64,000 nt of DNA, from assembly GCF_016889705.1 (NCBI RefSeq), contig NZ_CP069526.1, forward strand, positions 8,212,001 to 8,276,000. The letters run 5' to 3'. Positions within the stretch are counted from its first letter, which is position 1. Each line of letters begins with the position of its first letter. This stretch comes from Amycolatopsis sp. FDAARGOS 1241. GTDB taxonomy: Bacteria > Actinomycetota > Actinomycetes > Mycobacteriales > Pseudonocardiaceae. A program made the position numbers and the translations under genes. The notes below the pieces were generated by a model. It had not been told where the DNA came from. It saw nothing but the letters and a program-made list of their open reading frames with translations, and did not search any database. Positions 27,801-35,997 of the stretch are shown piece by piece.

Positions 27801-27916
27801 CGTGGTTCAACCAGCCCGGTGGCGGGTCGGCGTACCTGCTGCCGGCGTCGATCGAGGAGCTGCTGGCCGAGGGCGACTTGATCGAGCTCGAGCCCGGCGA
27901 ACCGCCGATCGACTGA
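24863..27916 (+). CDS. Large protein with C-terminal TNT (NAD glycohydrolase-type) domain
   Basis: From GTG 24863 the protein has 1017 residues. Residues 1 to about 250 resemble YezG/DUF600-like folds (IGLALLRAAPRDWRKVTVEY, GTWFNARYQLDHPSSYN). A long Pro/Glu-rich part follows with four TALYAPVD-like repeats, then QYEE/QYEG repeats. A folded insert (LGTSTERGWTVEEVDEGWRV) and a collagen-like Gly-Gly-Pro tract come next. About 118 C-terminal residues form a TNT domain (LDRFGGPSG, TPFEERSL, IPWFNQPGGGSAY). TNT domains hydrolyse NAD+. Related domains usually read GGGxQY, so Ala here may abolish catalysis. There is no signal peptide and no obvious adjacent immunity gene. Confidence 0.85.
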   Translation: MAQPTTQLNATEQDTLVKQIGLALLRAAPRDWRKVTVEYRAVGRYHELTGDIRTEDGTAQDWVATHDIATLFGRLRAGMYRDGRGTWFNARYQLDHPSSYNLEYNREEPVWRLAPPPQAYQDELRMFPRTEENVPEWLIRRLSGLGPEQPGPHFRIARIFDTIGPAGRPVINRPDLDVAEQNRLLEYLDHAPVVVQDRGYDIDRLAQAPEATVPVAFHSDGQWIWPAAVNFYLRQYGVSPEPDLVEHIRANGFQLPQVDDLALQGAAAYLTRGSQQPPQQRPGPPPQQPPVQQQPAPPAPPAAAPPAPAPEPPAPVDVPLAVHTPPAEADEPTKPPFDQGFDGAAPHGEQPGEGGRPFEDEQYHDDEFDDRFADEDGYDDEQHAEFEPAHDQTSNGQGATPPAERTALYAPVDPSAAPPQQHEEQRTALYEPVDPTVAPPEEDAEQTALYAPVDAAGPAPTGQQPLEEEPVLFTHGDEQAARDEPAPPRGEQHAALYAPADRDEDTQTHFDSRRFDDGGQYEESGQYDEGGHFEGEQHFEDGQYEEAGQYEGRQFEDNEHYAAEDHRETGAPADREPDFDPGPPTTMITPDEGVPGLMPLPTESAIPARPPARPEPPQTPPPAPEPQQAPPARATQQPPQPPRRELPADPVLAKLQTRLDELEVPEAAYRLGTSTERGWTVEEVDEGWRVGWYDGELINPAVFGDADDAAAFMLGKVLLHPDGHEPAEEQPEPPAAPAPDPVADAPKPPVVATLSPEIATGSFPVRPRENVPPQEQTSFTPAEELFADDDEPPARQAPPAPPVPPTQVAPPVQPPRREPPVAPPTQVTPPVPPLGGPGLPGGPGALGGPGGPGAPGGPGLGGPGGPGGPGAPVAPPRREEPVRANGAPRTAAAANGSGNNQWPISPLSGEPPLTLFRGKEMRELPAGSELDRFGGPSGNLTYAAGTPFEERSLVPEWINRPYHVYRVQRPLETLAGVAIPWFNQPGGGSAYLLPASIEELLAEGDLIELEPGEPPID

Positions 27917-27930
27917 TCTTCGGAAGAGAT

Positions 27931-27958
27931 GGGGGCGGGGCCCGCGGGTCCCGCCCCC
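27931..27958. terminator. Bidirectional terminator between TNT and ligase-like genes
   Basis: Arms GGGGGCGGG and CCCGCCCCC enclose ten bases that can themselves pair (CCCGCGGG). It lies 14 bases after the TNT gene and just before the end of the convergent gene. Confidence 0.7.
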
Positions 27959-27959
27959 T

Positions 27960-29387
27960 TCACGTGCCGCGCGTGTAGCGGTGTTTGACGCCGACCGGGA
28001 AGTACTCGGGGTCGCCCGCCGGGCGCAGCACGACTTCGGGTAGCTGCCGTTCCGCGGGGACGTAGTGGGCGAATTCGCTGTTGAGGCGCAGCAGCTGGTC
28101 GCGGATCGAGGCGGCCAGCGCGCCGGCATCGCCTTCACGGCCGGGCGCGAGCTCGACCGTGATGCGCAGCCGGCGGTCGCGGTCGGCGTCTTCGTAGGTC
28201 TCCAGCACGAACTTGCCCGTGACCCAGTCGCTGACGCCGGGCTGTTCGAGGCCGACGGTGACGTTCTCCGGGTAGACGTTGGCACCGAAGTAGGACACGG
28301 TGAACAGCGACCGTCCGAAGAGGAACACGAACGGCAGGTCCGGACCGGCCGCGGGGGTGAACGCGTTGGCAGCGCAGAACTCCAGCATCTCCGCGTGCGA
28401 CACGACACCGCCTTCGTCGGCGATGTGGTATCGGATCAGCGGCGCGCCGTTGTCGCCGGAGAACAGCAGGGTGCCGCCGTCCGTCTCGAAGAAGCGGCTG
28501 GCCGGGTCGTATTGGACGAGCGTCGGCAGGCGGGAGTCGCCGAACAGCTCGCGCGCCAGCTCCGGCCGCGCGGCGAGGAAGCGGCGGATCGACACGGACG
28601 CCGGTGTTTCCGTGCCGAGCACGCCCGCATCGGCCGTGCCGTAGAGGGAAACCATGTCGCTGACGGGGTCCGCGACGCCCGCGCGCGCCGCGACGAGGTC
28701 GCGCCACTCCTCGCTGAACACCTCGCCTGCGAACACCATCTTGACGGCGTGGCCGGCCCAGCCGTCGCCGCTGTCGACCACGTCCTTCACGAACGGCGGG
28801 TAACCGAGCAGCACGACCTGGTCGAAGTGCGGCGCCAGCTCCGGCAGCACCCGCAGGATCTCGGCCTTGTTGTTACCGGGCGCGACGGTGGTGATCGGGA
28901 AACCCTTGGCGGCCAGGTGCCGCACGCACGCCGTCGTGAACAGCCCGCCGACCCACGTGCCCAGCGGGAAGCAGACCACGGCGAGCGTGCTGCGCTCGTG
29001 CGCGGCGAACGTGCGGAACACCTGCTCGAAGCGTTCGGCGATGTGCAGCTCGTCGGCCAGCGACCGCGGCCAGATCGTGGGGCTGCCCGACGAGCCGGAC
29101 GACACGGCGACCAGGTCGCACGCGTCCAGCCGGCCGCCGCGGCAGAGTTCCGGCAGCGCGTACTGGCCCTGGTAGGTGGCCTTCGACGTCAGCGGCAGCC
29201 GTCGGAAGTCGTCCTCGCTGCGGATGCTCGCGGGGTCGATTCCGTGGGCCGCGAGGAACTTCCGGTACGCGGGCACGGTGGCGGCGACGTCGCGGAAGAA
29301 GCCCACGAGGTCGAGCTCACGCCGCTCGCCTGCGAAGAACGCCCGGTAGGCGCGGATCACGTCGTCGGGTTGCACACCGCCCATCAT
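27960..29387 (-). CDS. Phenylacetate-CoA ligase-like adenylate-forming enzyme
   Basis: The 475-residue protein belongs to the ANL superfamily near PaaK-type ligases. The phosphate-binding loop reads AVSSGSSGSPTIWPRS (about residues 94-109). MVSLYGTADAGVLGTE corresponds to the adenine/acyl-binding region, LIRYHIADEGGV to the ATP-ribose Asp region, and FLFGRSLFTVSYFGANVYPE to the hinge and C-terminal domain entry. Family members activate aryl or acyl acids as adenylates. The substrate here is unknown, and standing alone without a carrier or pathway gene gives no clue. The start is ATG 29387 or the neighbouring ATG/GTG codons. Confidence 0.88.
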   Translation of the reverse strand: MMGGVQPDDVIRAYRAFFAGERRELDLVGFFRDVAATVPAYRKFLAAHGIDPASIRSEDDFRRLPLTSKATYQGQYALPELCRGGRLDACDLVAVSSGSSGSPTIWPRSLADELHIAERFEQVFRTFAAHERSTLAVVCFPLGTWVGGLFTTACVRHLAAKGFPITTVAPGNNKAEILRVLPELAPHFDQVVLLGYPPFVKDVVDSGDGWAGHAVKMVFAGEVFSEEWRDLVAARAGVADPVSDMVSLYGTADAGVLGTETPASVSIRRFLAARPELARELFGDSRLPTLVQYDPASRFFETDGGTLLFSGDNGAPLIRYHIADEGGVVSHAEMLEFCAANAFTPAAGPDLPFVFLFGRSLFTVSYFGANVYPENVTVGLEQPGVSDWVTGKFVLETYEDADRDRRLRITVELAPGREGDAGALAASIRDQLLRLNSEFAHYVPAERQLPEVVLRPAGDPEYFPVGVKHRYTRGT

Positions 29388-29646
29388 GCCCCGGTTCCCT
29401 CGGGGAAAGCGGATCCTTGGCCGGGGCCGCCCGATCGTCCCCCGTGCGGGTTCACCGGGTGTTCAAAGCCGCCGGGCGCGGGTGCTGCCTGGTACTGCTG
29501 TCAAGCTGATCACCAGCGTCGAGTAGCCGGCGCAACGGCTTGGTGGCCGTCCTCGGTGTAGCACCCCACTCGTCGAGGACGAAATGTCAGGCATGGGTGC
29601 GACCGTCTGAATCCGGTGAGCAGGCGATTGCGAAGGTGAAGCAGGG

Positions 29647-29979
29647 ATGAGCTCGCTCGAAAAAGCGGTGTGGCAACTGGTCCGAGGCGACGAACTCCTC
29701 GGCCAGATCGTGATCGAGAACGCCGACCTCGCTTGGCACTTTGGCAGGTTCCTGCCGGAGCCCGCGTTCGCGGAGGTTCAGCCGCTCTTCGATGAGGAGC
29801 TCGCCTTAGTGGATTCCGGGCTCGATGACAACTACGACCCCTGGGAGCGGGTCCATGAGCGCATCACGGCATCGATGAGCCTCGTATCGCCGCGCGGCCC
29901 GGTGCCCGAATTCCTGCTCCACATCCAAGGCGGCGAAGCGTGGTTCCGGTGCAGCGATCAGCCCTTCGACGAAGACTGA
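29647..29979 (+). CDS. Hypothetical cytosolic protein, 110 residues
   Basis: This acidic soluble protein starts AVWQLVRGDELLGQIVIENA and contains DLAWHFGRFLPEPAFAEVQP and a terminal EFLLHIQGGEAWFRCSD. Similar small proteins with a WQL-start and an F-G-x-F-x-P pattern are widespread in actinobacteria without known function. A GCAGGG precedes the ATG. It converges with the 89-residue gene at 30040. Confidence 0.7.
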   Translation: MSSLEKAVWQLVRGDELLGQIVIENADLAWHFGRFLPEPAFAEVQPLFDEELALVDSGLDDNYDPWERVHERITASMSLVSPRGPVPEFLLHIQGGEAWFRCSDQPFDED

Positions 29980-30039
29980 CTCGACGGCAACCCGCTCAGT
30001 GGAGCCTCGGCTTCCCAGCCCGCCGGCGCCGGCTCGCCC

Positions 30040-30309
30040 TCAGGAAGCCGGGCCGGTGCAGTACTGGAACACCGACGTCGCCGCGCGGCGTTCGGCGTAC
30101 TCCTCGTTAAGAGGTTCGCCGTCTTCGCCGAGTTGCAGGACGTTCGCGAAGATCGCGAACAGGTGCTCCATCGCGGTGGGTTCATCAGTCAACGTCTGCC
30201 AGTACTCGATGTCGTCCACAAGCGGGTGCCCGACCCAGCCGCGCGCGACCCATGCCGCGATCCGCCGGATCGTGCCGGAAGCGGCGGTCGGCAGCCGCAC
30301 GGTGGTCAC
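30040..30309 (-). CDS. Hypothetical protein coupled to pentapeptide-repeat gene
   Basis: The 89-residue protein contains IRRIAAWVARGWVGHPLVDD, LFAIFANVLQLGEDG and a terminal FQYCTGPAS. It begins at GTG 30309, which overlaps the stop of the upstream pentapeptide-repeat gene in a four-base GTGA, strong evidence for cotranslation. The open frame extends further upstream only as a shadow. No known family was recognised. Confidence 0.65.
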   Translation of the reverse strand: MTTVRLPTAASGTIRRIAAWVARGWVGHPLVDDIEYWQTLTDEPTAMEHLFAIFANVLQLGEDGEPLNEEYAERRAATSVFQYCTGPAS

Positions 30310-30911
30310 TTGACGATCAGGCCGTGTGCGGCGGCGAAGCCGATGGCCGTCTCGATGTCGACGTAGGCGCCGCGCAGGTCGGCCTGCACGAGGGCGTTCG
30401 CGTCGAGGTGGGCGCCCCGGAGGTCGGCGCCGGGGAGTTTGGCGCCGAGGAGACGAGCGCCGGTGAGGTCGGAGTCGCGCAGGTCGGTGTCGGAGAGGTC
30501 GGCCTCGGTGAGGTTGACCTCGCGCATGCGCAGGCCCGACAGGTGCAGTTTGCGCAGCTGGCCGCGGGCCAGGGACGCCAGCGACAGGTCGCAGTCCGTG
30601 AGGGCGATGCCCTGGAAGCGGCAGTCCACAAAGGACGATCCTAGCAACGAGCACGCCGACCAGCGGCTGTCGGCGAGGACGGCGCGGTCGAAGGTGCACG
30701 AGCGGAACGCCGAGGCGTCGTGGCGCGAGCCCGCGAGGTCGACTTTGGTGAAGTCGCAGTTGTCGAACGTGCAGCCCCGGGTGCGCAGGTCACGCAGGTC
30801 GGCTTCGGTGAAGTCGCAGCCGGAGAAGCTCCGTTTTTCCCACCATTGCCCGGAAAGCACGGCGTCGCGGTAGTCCTCGCCGGTCTCGATCTCCTCGACG
30901 GGCCTGCTCAT
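30306..30911 (-). CDS. Pentapeptide repeat protein
   Basis: The 201-residue protein is largely pentapeptide repeats of the A(D/N)LXX form, predicted to fold as a right-handed quadrilateral beta-helix. Examples are CDFTEADLRDLRTRGC, NCDFTKVDLAG, ADLSDTDLRDSDLTGARLLG and ADLRGAHLDANALVQADLRG. Relatives such as Qnr and MfpA mimic DNA and protect gyrase. Others have unknown roles, so a quinolone link is only a possibility. I start at ATG 30911. A 17-residue unrelated tail ends in HGLIVK. Confidence 0.88.
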   Translation of the reverse strand: MSRPVEEIETGEDYRDAVLSGQWWEKRSFSGCDFTEADLRDLRTRGCTFDNCDFTKVDLAGSRHDASAFRSCTFDRAVLADSRWSACSLLGSSFVDCRFQGIALTDCDLSLASLARGQLRKLHLSGLRMREVNLTEADLSDTDLRDSDLTGARLLGAKLPGADLRGAHLDANALVQADLRGAYVDIETAIGFAAAHGLIVK

Positions 30912-30958
30912 CGGCCCATCATAGCGACGGCGCCGCGGGTGTCGATCACCCGCGGCGG

Positions 30959-33900
30959 TCAGCGGAAGTCGCGGGACTTTGCCTTGATGCGCAAGGACAT
31001 CGTCTCCAGTTTCTCCGCGCGGACGCTCACCACGCCGTCCGCCTTCTCCACCACACCCCGCACGAGCAGGGCGGAGCTGGTGCGCGCCACGCGGTGGAAG
31101 CGTTGCCACAGGCCGCGCGTGCAGATCACGTTGACCATGCCCGTTTCATCCTCGAGATTGATGAACGTGACGCCACCGGCGGTCGCGGGGCGCTGGCGGT
31201 GCGTCACGGCTCCCCCGACGAGCACGCGGGAGCCGTTGGCGAGGTCGAGCAGGCCGGCCGCCGGGACGACGCCCAGGGAATCGAGGTGGTCGCGCACGAA
31301 CTCCGTCGGGTAGCTGTCGGGCGAGAGGCCGGTGGCCCACACGTCGGCTGCGGCGACGTCGAGGGCGTCCATGCCCGGCAGCGTCGGGGCGTCGACGCCG
31401 GGCGCGGTGCCCGGCAGCTTCTCCGGCCGGTCCTGCGCGACGGCACCCGCGGACCACAGCGCCTGGCGCCGGTCGCCGCCGAACGCGCTGAAGGCGCCCG
31501 CCGTGGCGAGGGCTTCCAGCTGAGGTGCGGTGAGCCGCACGCGGCGCGCGAGGTCGGACATGCTCGCGTACGGCCCGTGCGCGTCGCGTTCGGCCACGAT
31601 CTTCGCCGCCGGCTCGTCGCCGATCAGCCGCACGGTGCCGAGCCCGGTGCGCACGGCGTGCAGCTTTCCCCCGCCCGGCAACGGTTCCAGCGTCGCGTGG
31701 GGCAGGCTGCGGTTGACGTCGGGCCCGAGCACCGTGACGCCGTGCCGGCGCGCGTCGGCGACCAGCGACTGCGGCGAGTAGAAGCCCATCGGCTGCGCGC
31801 GCAGCAGCCCCGCGCAGAACGCGTCCGGGTGGTAGTACTTGAAATACGCGCTGGCGAACACCAGGTGCGCGAAGCTCAGTGCATGGCTCTCGGGGAAGCC
31901 GAAGTTGGCGAACGCCTTGAGCTTCACGAAGATCTTCTCCGCCAGCTCCGCGTCGACGCCCTTGGCCGTGGCGCCCTCGACGAACCGCCGCCGGAGCAGC
32001 TCCATCTTGCGTTCCGAGCGCTTCGACCCCATCGCGTGCCGCAGCTGGTCGGCCTCCGCGGCGGTGAAATCGGCGACGTCGAGGGCGATCTGCATCATCT
32101 GTTCCTGGAACAGGGGCACGCCCTTGGTCTTGTACAGCGCGTTCTCCAGCAGCGGGTGGTCGTAGTCCCACTCCTCGCGCTCCTGCTTGCGCCGGATGTA
32201 GGGGTGCACGGACCCGCCCTGGATCGGGCCGGGCCGGATGAGCGCGACCTCCACCGCGAGGTCGTAGAACTCGCGCGGCTGCAACCGCGGCAGCGTGGCC
32301 AGCTGCGCCCGGCTCTCGACCTGGAACACGCCGATCGCGTCGGCGCGGCAGAGCATCTCGTAGATGTTCCTGTCTTCCAGGTCCAGGTCGGCGAGGTCGA
32401 CGCGCTCCCCCTTGTACTCCTTGACGAGGTCGAGCATGTAGTGCAGGGCCGAGAGCATGCCGAGACCCAGCAGGTCGAACTTCACCAGCCCGGCCGCGGC
32501 GCAGTCCTCCTTCTCCCACTGCACCACGCTTCGGTTGTCCATCCGCGCCCACTCCACGGGACAGACCTGGCTCACGGGTTCCTGGCAGATCACCATGCCG
32601 CCGGAGTGGATGCCCAGGTGGCGCGGGAAGTCTTCGAGCGCGAACGCGAGCTGCACGACGTCGTCGGGGATGTCGTGGTCGTGGTCCTTCTCGGTGCTGC
32701 GCAACGCGCCCCAGCGGTCGATCTGCTTGCTCCACGCGTCCTGCTGGCCGGGTGAGTAGCCGAGCGCGCGGGCGGCGTCGCGGATCGCGGAGCGGGCGCG
32801 GTAGGTGATCACGTTGGCGACCTGCGCGGTGTTGAGGCGGCCGTGCTTGGCGAAGACGTACTGGATCGCCTCCTCCCGCCGGTCCGACTCGATGTCGAGG
32901 TCGATGTCGGGGTAGCCGTCGCGGTCGGGGGCCAGGAAGCGTTCGAAGAGCAGCTTGTACTTCACCGGGTCGACCTTGGTGATGCCGAGCGCGTAGCAGA
33001 CGGCGGAGTTGGCGGCGGATCCGCGGCCCTGGCAGAGGATGTCGTGGTCGCGGCAGAAGCGCACGATGTCCCACACGATGAGGAAATAGCCGGGGAAACC
33101 GAGGTCTTCGATGATCTTCAGCTCGTGTTCGATCTGCCCGTACGCGGCTGCTTCGTCCTTCTTCCCGGCGTAGCGCTCCTCGGCGCCCTTCTTCGTGAGC
33201 TCCCGCAGGTAGGACGCTTCGGTGTGGCCCGCGGGCACGTCGAACGGCGGCAGTTCGGGCGCGAGCAGCTCCAGCTTGAACGCGCACTCCACGCCCAGCA
33301 CGGCCGACCTCTGCACCGCGCCCGGGTAGCGCCGGAAGCGGTCCGCCATTTCGGCGCCTGAGCGCAGGAACGTGGCGCCATCGCCGGGAAGCCAGCCTTC
33401 GAGTTCGTCGATGCTGCGGCGCGCGCGGATGGCGGCGACGGCATCGGCGAGGCGGCCGCGTTCGGGCCGTGCGTAGTGCGCGGCGGTGGTGGCGACGGTG
33501 GGCAGGCCGAAGTCCCCGGCGAGCTCGGCGAGCAGGTCGTTGTGGGTGGCGTCGAGGGGCTGGCCGTGGTCGAAGAGCTCGACGTAAACGTTGTCGCGGC
33601 CGAAAAGTTCCACGAGTTTCCTCAGCTGCGTGGCCGCGGCGGCCGGGCCGTCGCGCAGCAGCGCCGAACGGACGGGGCCCTTGCGGCAGCCGGTGAGCAC
33701 GGCGCACTGGCCGGTGACCTCCTCGGCGACGGCGCGCAGGTCGTAGACGGGCCGGCCCTTTTCGGCGTGCTCACCGGTGGCCCCGTCGTGGCCGCGCAGC
33801 TGGCCGGCGGTGATGGCGCGGCACAGCGCGCGGTAGCCGTGGTCGCCGCGCGCGAGCAGCAGCAGGTGCTCGCCTTCGGGGTCGGCGACGCCGTTCTGCG

Positions 33901-34291
33901 GACCGGACAGGCCGAAGCTCAGCTCGGTGCCGAACACCGTGGCGACACCGAGCTCCTTGGCGGCTTCGGCGAAGCGGACGACGCCGTACATGCCGTCGTG
34001 GTCGGTGAGCGCGATGGCGTCGAGGCCGAGCCGCGCGGCCTCTTCGACGAGCTCCTCGGGGTGGCTGGCGCCGTCGAGGAAGCTGAAGTTGGAGTGGCAG
34101 TGCAGCTCCGCGTACGGCACGCGCGGCCCGGACTCGACGTCGGCGCGCGGCGGCGGCACGTCGGCGGGCCGGCGGTAGACGTCGCGTTTGCGGCCCCACG
34201 CCGGACTGTCGCCGTGGTCGCCGGGCGGCACTTCGCCGGACAGGGCCCGCGCGAGGTCGTGCCACGGGACGGGCGGGTTGTTCCAGCCCAT
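30959..34291 (-). CDS. dnaE2: Error-prone DNA polymerase DnaE2
   Basis: This 1110-residue polymerase III alpha homologue performs translesion synthesis during the SOS response together with ImuA and ImuB. A PHP domain opens with AELHCHSNFSFLDGASHPEE. The catalytic acidic motif is YPDIDLDIESDRREE. Finger and thumb regions follow (GRGSAANSAVCYALGI, MGSKRSERKMELLRRRFVEG). A C-terminal OB domain reads GGVTFINLEDETGMVNVI. The short length and lack of replicative alpha's C-terminal tau-binding part fit the DnaE2 group. The ATG directly abuts the TAG of a 30-codon ORF, so it depends on coupling within the imuA-imuB-dnaE2 operon. Confidence 0.96.
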   Translation of the reverse strand: MGWNNPPVPWHDLARALSGEVPPGDHGDSPAWGRKRDVYRRPADVPPPRADVESGPRVPYAELHCHSNFSFLDGASHPEELVEEAARLGLDAIALTDHDGMYGVVRFAEAAKELGVATVFGTELSFGLSGPQNGVADPEGEHLLLLARGDHGYRALCRAITAGQLRGHDGATGEHAEKGRPVYDLRAVAEEVTGQCAVLTGCRKGPVRSALLRDGPAAAATQLRKLVELFGRDNVYVELFDHGQPLDATHNDLLAELAGDFGLPTVATTAAHYARPERGRLADAVAAIRARRSIDELEGWLPGDGATFLRSGAEMADRFRRYPGAVQRSAVLGVECAFKLELLAPELPPFDVPAGHTEASYLRELTKKGAEERYAGKKDEAAAYGQIEHELKIIEDLGFPGYFLIVWDIVRFCRDHDILCQGRGSAANSAVCYALGITKVDPVKYKLLFERFLAPDRDGYPDIDLDIESDRREEAIQYVFAKHGRLNTAQVANVITYRARSAIRDAARALGYSPGQQDAWSKQIDRWGALRSTEKDHDHDIPDDVVQLAFALEDFPRHLGIHSGGMVICQEPVSQVCPVEWARMDNRSVVQWEKEDCAAAGLVKFDLLGLGMLSALHYMLDLVKEYKGERVDLADLDLEDRNIYEMLCRADAIGVFQVESRAQLATLPRLQPREFYDLAVEVALIRPGPIQGGSVHPYIRRKQEREEWDYDHPLLENALYKTKGVPLFQEQMMQIALDVADFTAAEADQLRHAMGSKRSERKMELLRRRFVEGATAKGVDAELAEKIFVKLKAFANFGFPESHALSFAHLVFASAYFKYYHPDAFCAGLLRAQPMGFYSPQSLVADARRHGVTVLGPDVNRSLPHATLEPLPGGGKLHAVRTGLGTVRLIGDEPAAKIVAERDAHGPYASMSDLARRVRLTAPQLEALATAGAFSAFGGDRRQALWSAGAVAQDRPEKLPGTAPGVDAPTLPGMDALDVAAADVWATGLSPDSYPTEFVRDHLDSLGVVPAAGLLDLANGSRVLVGGAVTHRQRPATAGGVTFINLEDETGMVNVICTRGLWQRFHRVARTSSALLVRGVVEKADGVVSVRAEKLETMSLRIKAKSRDFR

Positions 34292-34384
34292 CTATTCGTT
34301 CTCGGGTGAGCTGCGGGGCGCCGGGATGAGCGGGGTCTCGCGGCGCACGCAGGCGTCCCAGGCGAGTTCGGTGTCGTCGTCCAT
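34292..34384 (-). CDS. 30-codon ORF bridging imuB and dnaE2
   Basis: The ATG at 34384 overlaps the imuB stop by one base (TGATG) and its TAG at 34292-34294 touches the dnaE2 ATG. It encodes MDDDTELAWDACVRRETPLI plus ten residues, an acidic then basic soluble peptide. AAGGGA lies upstream inside imuB. The precise fit at both ends suggests real translation, either a small mutasome component or a coupling device. Confidence 0.55.
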   Translation of the reverse strand: MDDDTELAWDACVRRETPLIPAPRSSPENE

Positions 34385-35997
34385 CAGTCGTAGATCCCTT
34401 CCACTGTCCACACGGGAGTTTCGGTGCCGGAGCACAGGACGAGCACGGCTTCGTCGGTGTCGTCGCGTCCGGTGGCGGCGAGCAGCAGCTGCAGCCGGGC
34501 CTGCTGGGGCGCGGCCGAACGGCGGCTCGCCGCGACGGGCCACGGGCCGGCCCAGTCGAGCACCGTCCGCGGCGGGCCGCCCGCGACGCTCAGCCGGCAC
34601 GGCGGCGCGGTGAGCTGCTTGCGGCTGGTGATGCCGACGGGCACGCCCTGCTCGTCGACGACCTGCACCGGCACGGGTTGTTCGAGCACCGTCGCCGGGG
34701 ACGGCGCGGGCAGCCGGCCGGGCCAGGTGGCATCCGGCGGCGAGACGGTTTCACGCGGGTCGCCCCAGGGGATCAGGCGCACGCGGCCGGCGGGGTCGCG
34801 GCCGCCGTCGAGGAGCGGGGTGAGAACCCCCTCCGGCCCGAGCAGGCCTTGCACGCGGACGAAGGCGCGGGCGGCGCGTTCGGTGGTGAGCTCGTCGTCC
34901 TCGCTGCGGTTGCCCCCGTGCCAGAGGCCCAGCTGCAGGGACTTGCCCTCGACGGTTTCTTCGGGCTCCAGCCGCAGCCGCGCGACACCCGAGCTGAGAC
35001 GCCGGTCTCCGCGCAGCCAGCCTTCGAACTGCCATCGCACTCGGTCGGCGACACCTTGGGGCGTCAGGGGTTCCGCGCAGCGCCAGACGCGGCCGAGCTG
35101 TTCGCCGTTTTCGGTCGTGGCGTAGATGCCGAGGCGGGTGCAGGCGAGGCCGCGGGCGGCGAGTCCCGCGTGGAAGCGCGCGCCGAGGTTCTTGGCGAGG
35201 AACGCCGCGACGTCGACGCGCTCTAGCACCGGGTCGAACGTCTCCGTGAGCGTGAGGTCCGCCGGCGGTTTGCGCCGCAGCGGCGGGCGTTCGGACAGGC
35301 CGCGCGCCAGGCGGTGGGCGAGCACACCGTCGAGTGCGAAGCGGGACATCACATCGCGCTCCGACAGCGCGGCGAACGCCCCGAGCGTCCGCAGGCCCAG
35401 GCGCGTGAGCAGGTCGACGAGTTCCTTGCGCTCGACGTCCGGCTGATCCAGCTCCGTGATGGGCAGCGGCGCGAGGAACTCCGCAGTCTCCCCCGCGGGC
35501 ACGAACTCGCCCTGGCGCGCCGCGACGGTCGCGCCGAACAGCCCTTCCGCCACCCCGATCTGACACTCGACACCCGCGACTGCGGCCACCTGGTCCAGCA
35601 GCTTCTCCGCGAGGGGGTGCTCGCCGCCGAAGTAGCCCGCCGCGCCCGCCACGGGCACCGCGATGAGCCCCGGCCGCACCACTTCCAGGCCGACGACCAG
35701 CTCTTCCACCGCGCGCGCCACGTTCTCGAACAGCCGCGCGTCGCGCCCTTCATCGACGCCGAACACAGCCAGTTCGGGGCAGCGGGATTCGGCTTCGCGG
35801 CGCCGCATCCCGCGCCGCACTCCGCGGCTGCGCGCCACCGCCGTGCACGCGACCACGCGGTTGGCGAGGAACACTGCGCCCGGCCGGGTCAAGGGGACAC
35901 CCGCCGCCGCCGTCGCCGCGACGGCGGGCCAGTCGGGGCACCACAGGACGAGCATCCTGGTGGGGAGTGTGGTGGCTCGTTCCGGGGCGATGGTCAT
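34384..35997 (-). CDS. imuB: ImuB, inactive Y-family polymerase-like mutasome protein
   Basis: ImuB is a Y-family polymerase homologue lacking catalytic acids. In mycobacteria it bridges the beta clamp, ImuA' and DnaE2. The 537-residue protein opens with LVLWCPDWPAVAAT, typical of ImuB, and continues RRGMRRREAESRCPEL, GVECQIGVAEGLFGATVAAR and LPITELD. A C-terminal region of about 170 residues includes VEGKSLQLGLWHGG. I start at ATG 35997, which overlaps the stop of the 69-codon ORF in ATGA. The frame is open further upstream but lacks family sequence. A clamp-binding motif was not pinpointed. Confidence 0.92.
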   Translation of the reverse strand: MTIAPERATTLPTRMLVLWCPDWPAVAATAAAGVPLTRPGAVFLANRVVACTAVARSRGVRRGMRRREAESRCPELAVFGVDEGRDARLFENVARAVEELVVGLEVVRPGLIAVPVAGAAGYFGGEHPLAEKLLDQVAAVAGVECQIGVAEGLFGATVAARQGEFVPAGETAEFLAPLPITELDQPDVERKELVDLLTRLGLRTLGAFAALSERDVMSRFALDGVLAHRLARGLSERPPLRRKPPADLTLTETFDPVLERVDVAAFLAKNLGARFHAGLAARGLACTRLGIYATTENGEQLGRVWRCAEPLTPQGVADRVRWQFEGWLRGDRRLSSGVARLRLEPEETVEGKSLQLGLWHGGNRSEDDELTTERAARAFVRVQGLLGPEGVLTPLLDGGRDPAGRVRLIPWGDPRETVSPPDATWPGRLPAPSPATVLEQPVPVQVVDEQGVPVGITSRKQLTAPPCRLSVAGGPPRTVLDWAGPWPVAASRRSAAPQQARLQLLLAATGRDDTDEAVLVLCSGTETPVWTVEGIYD

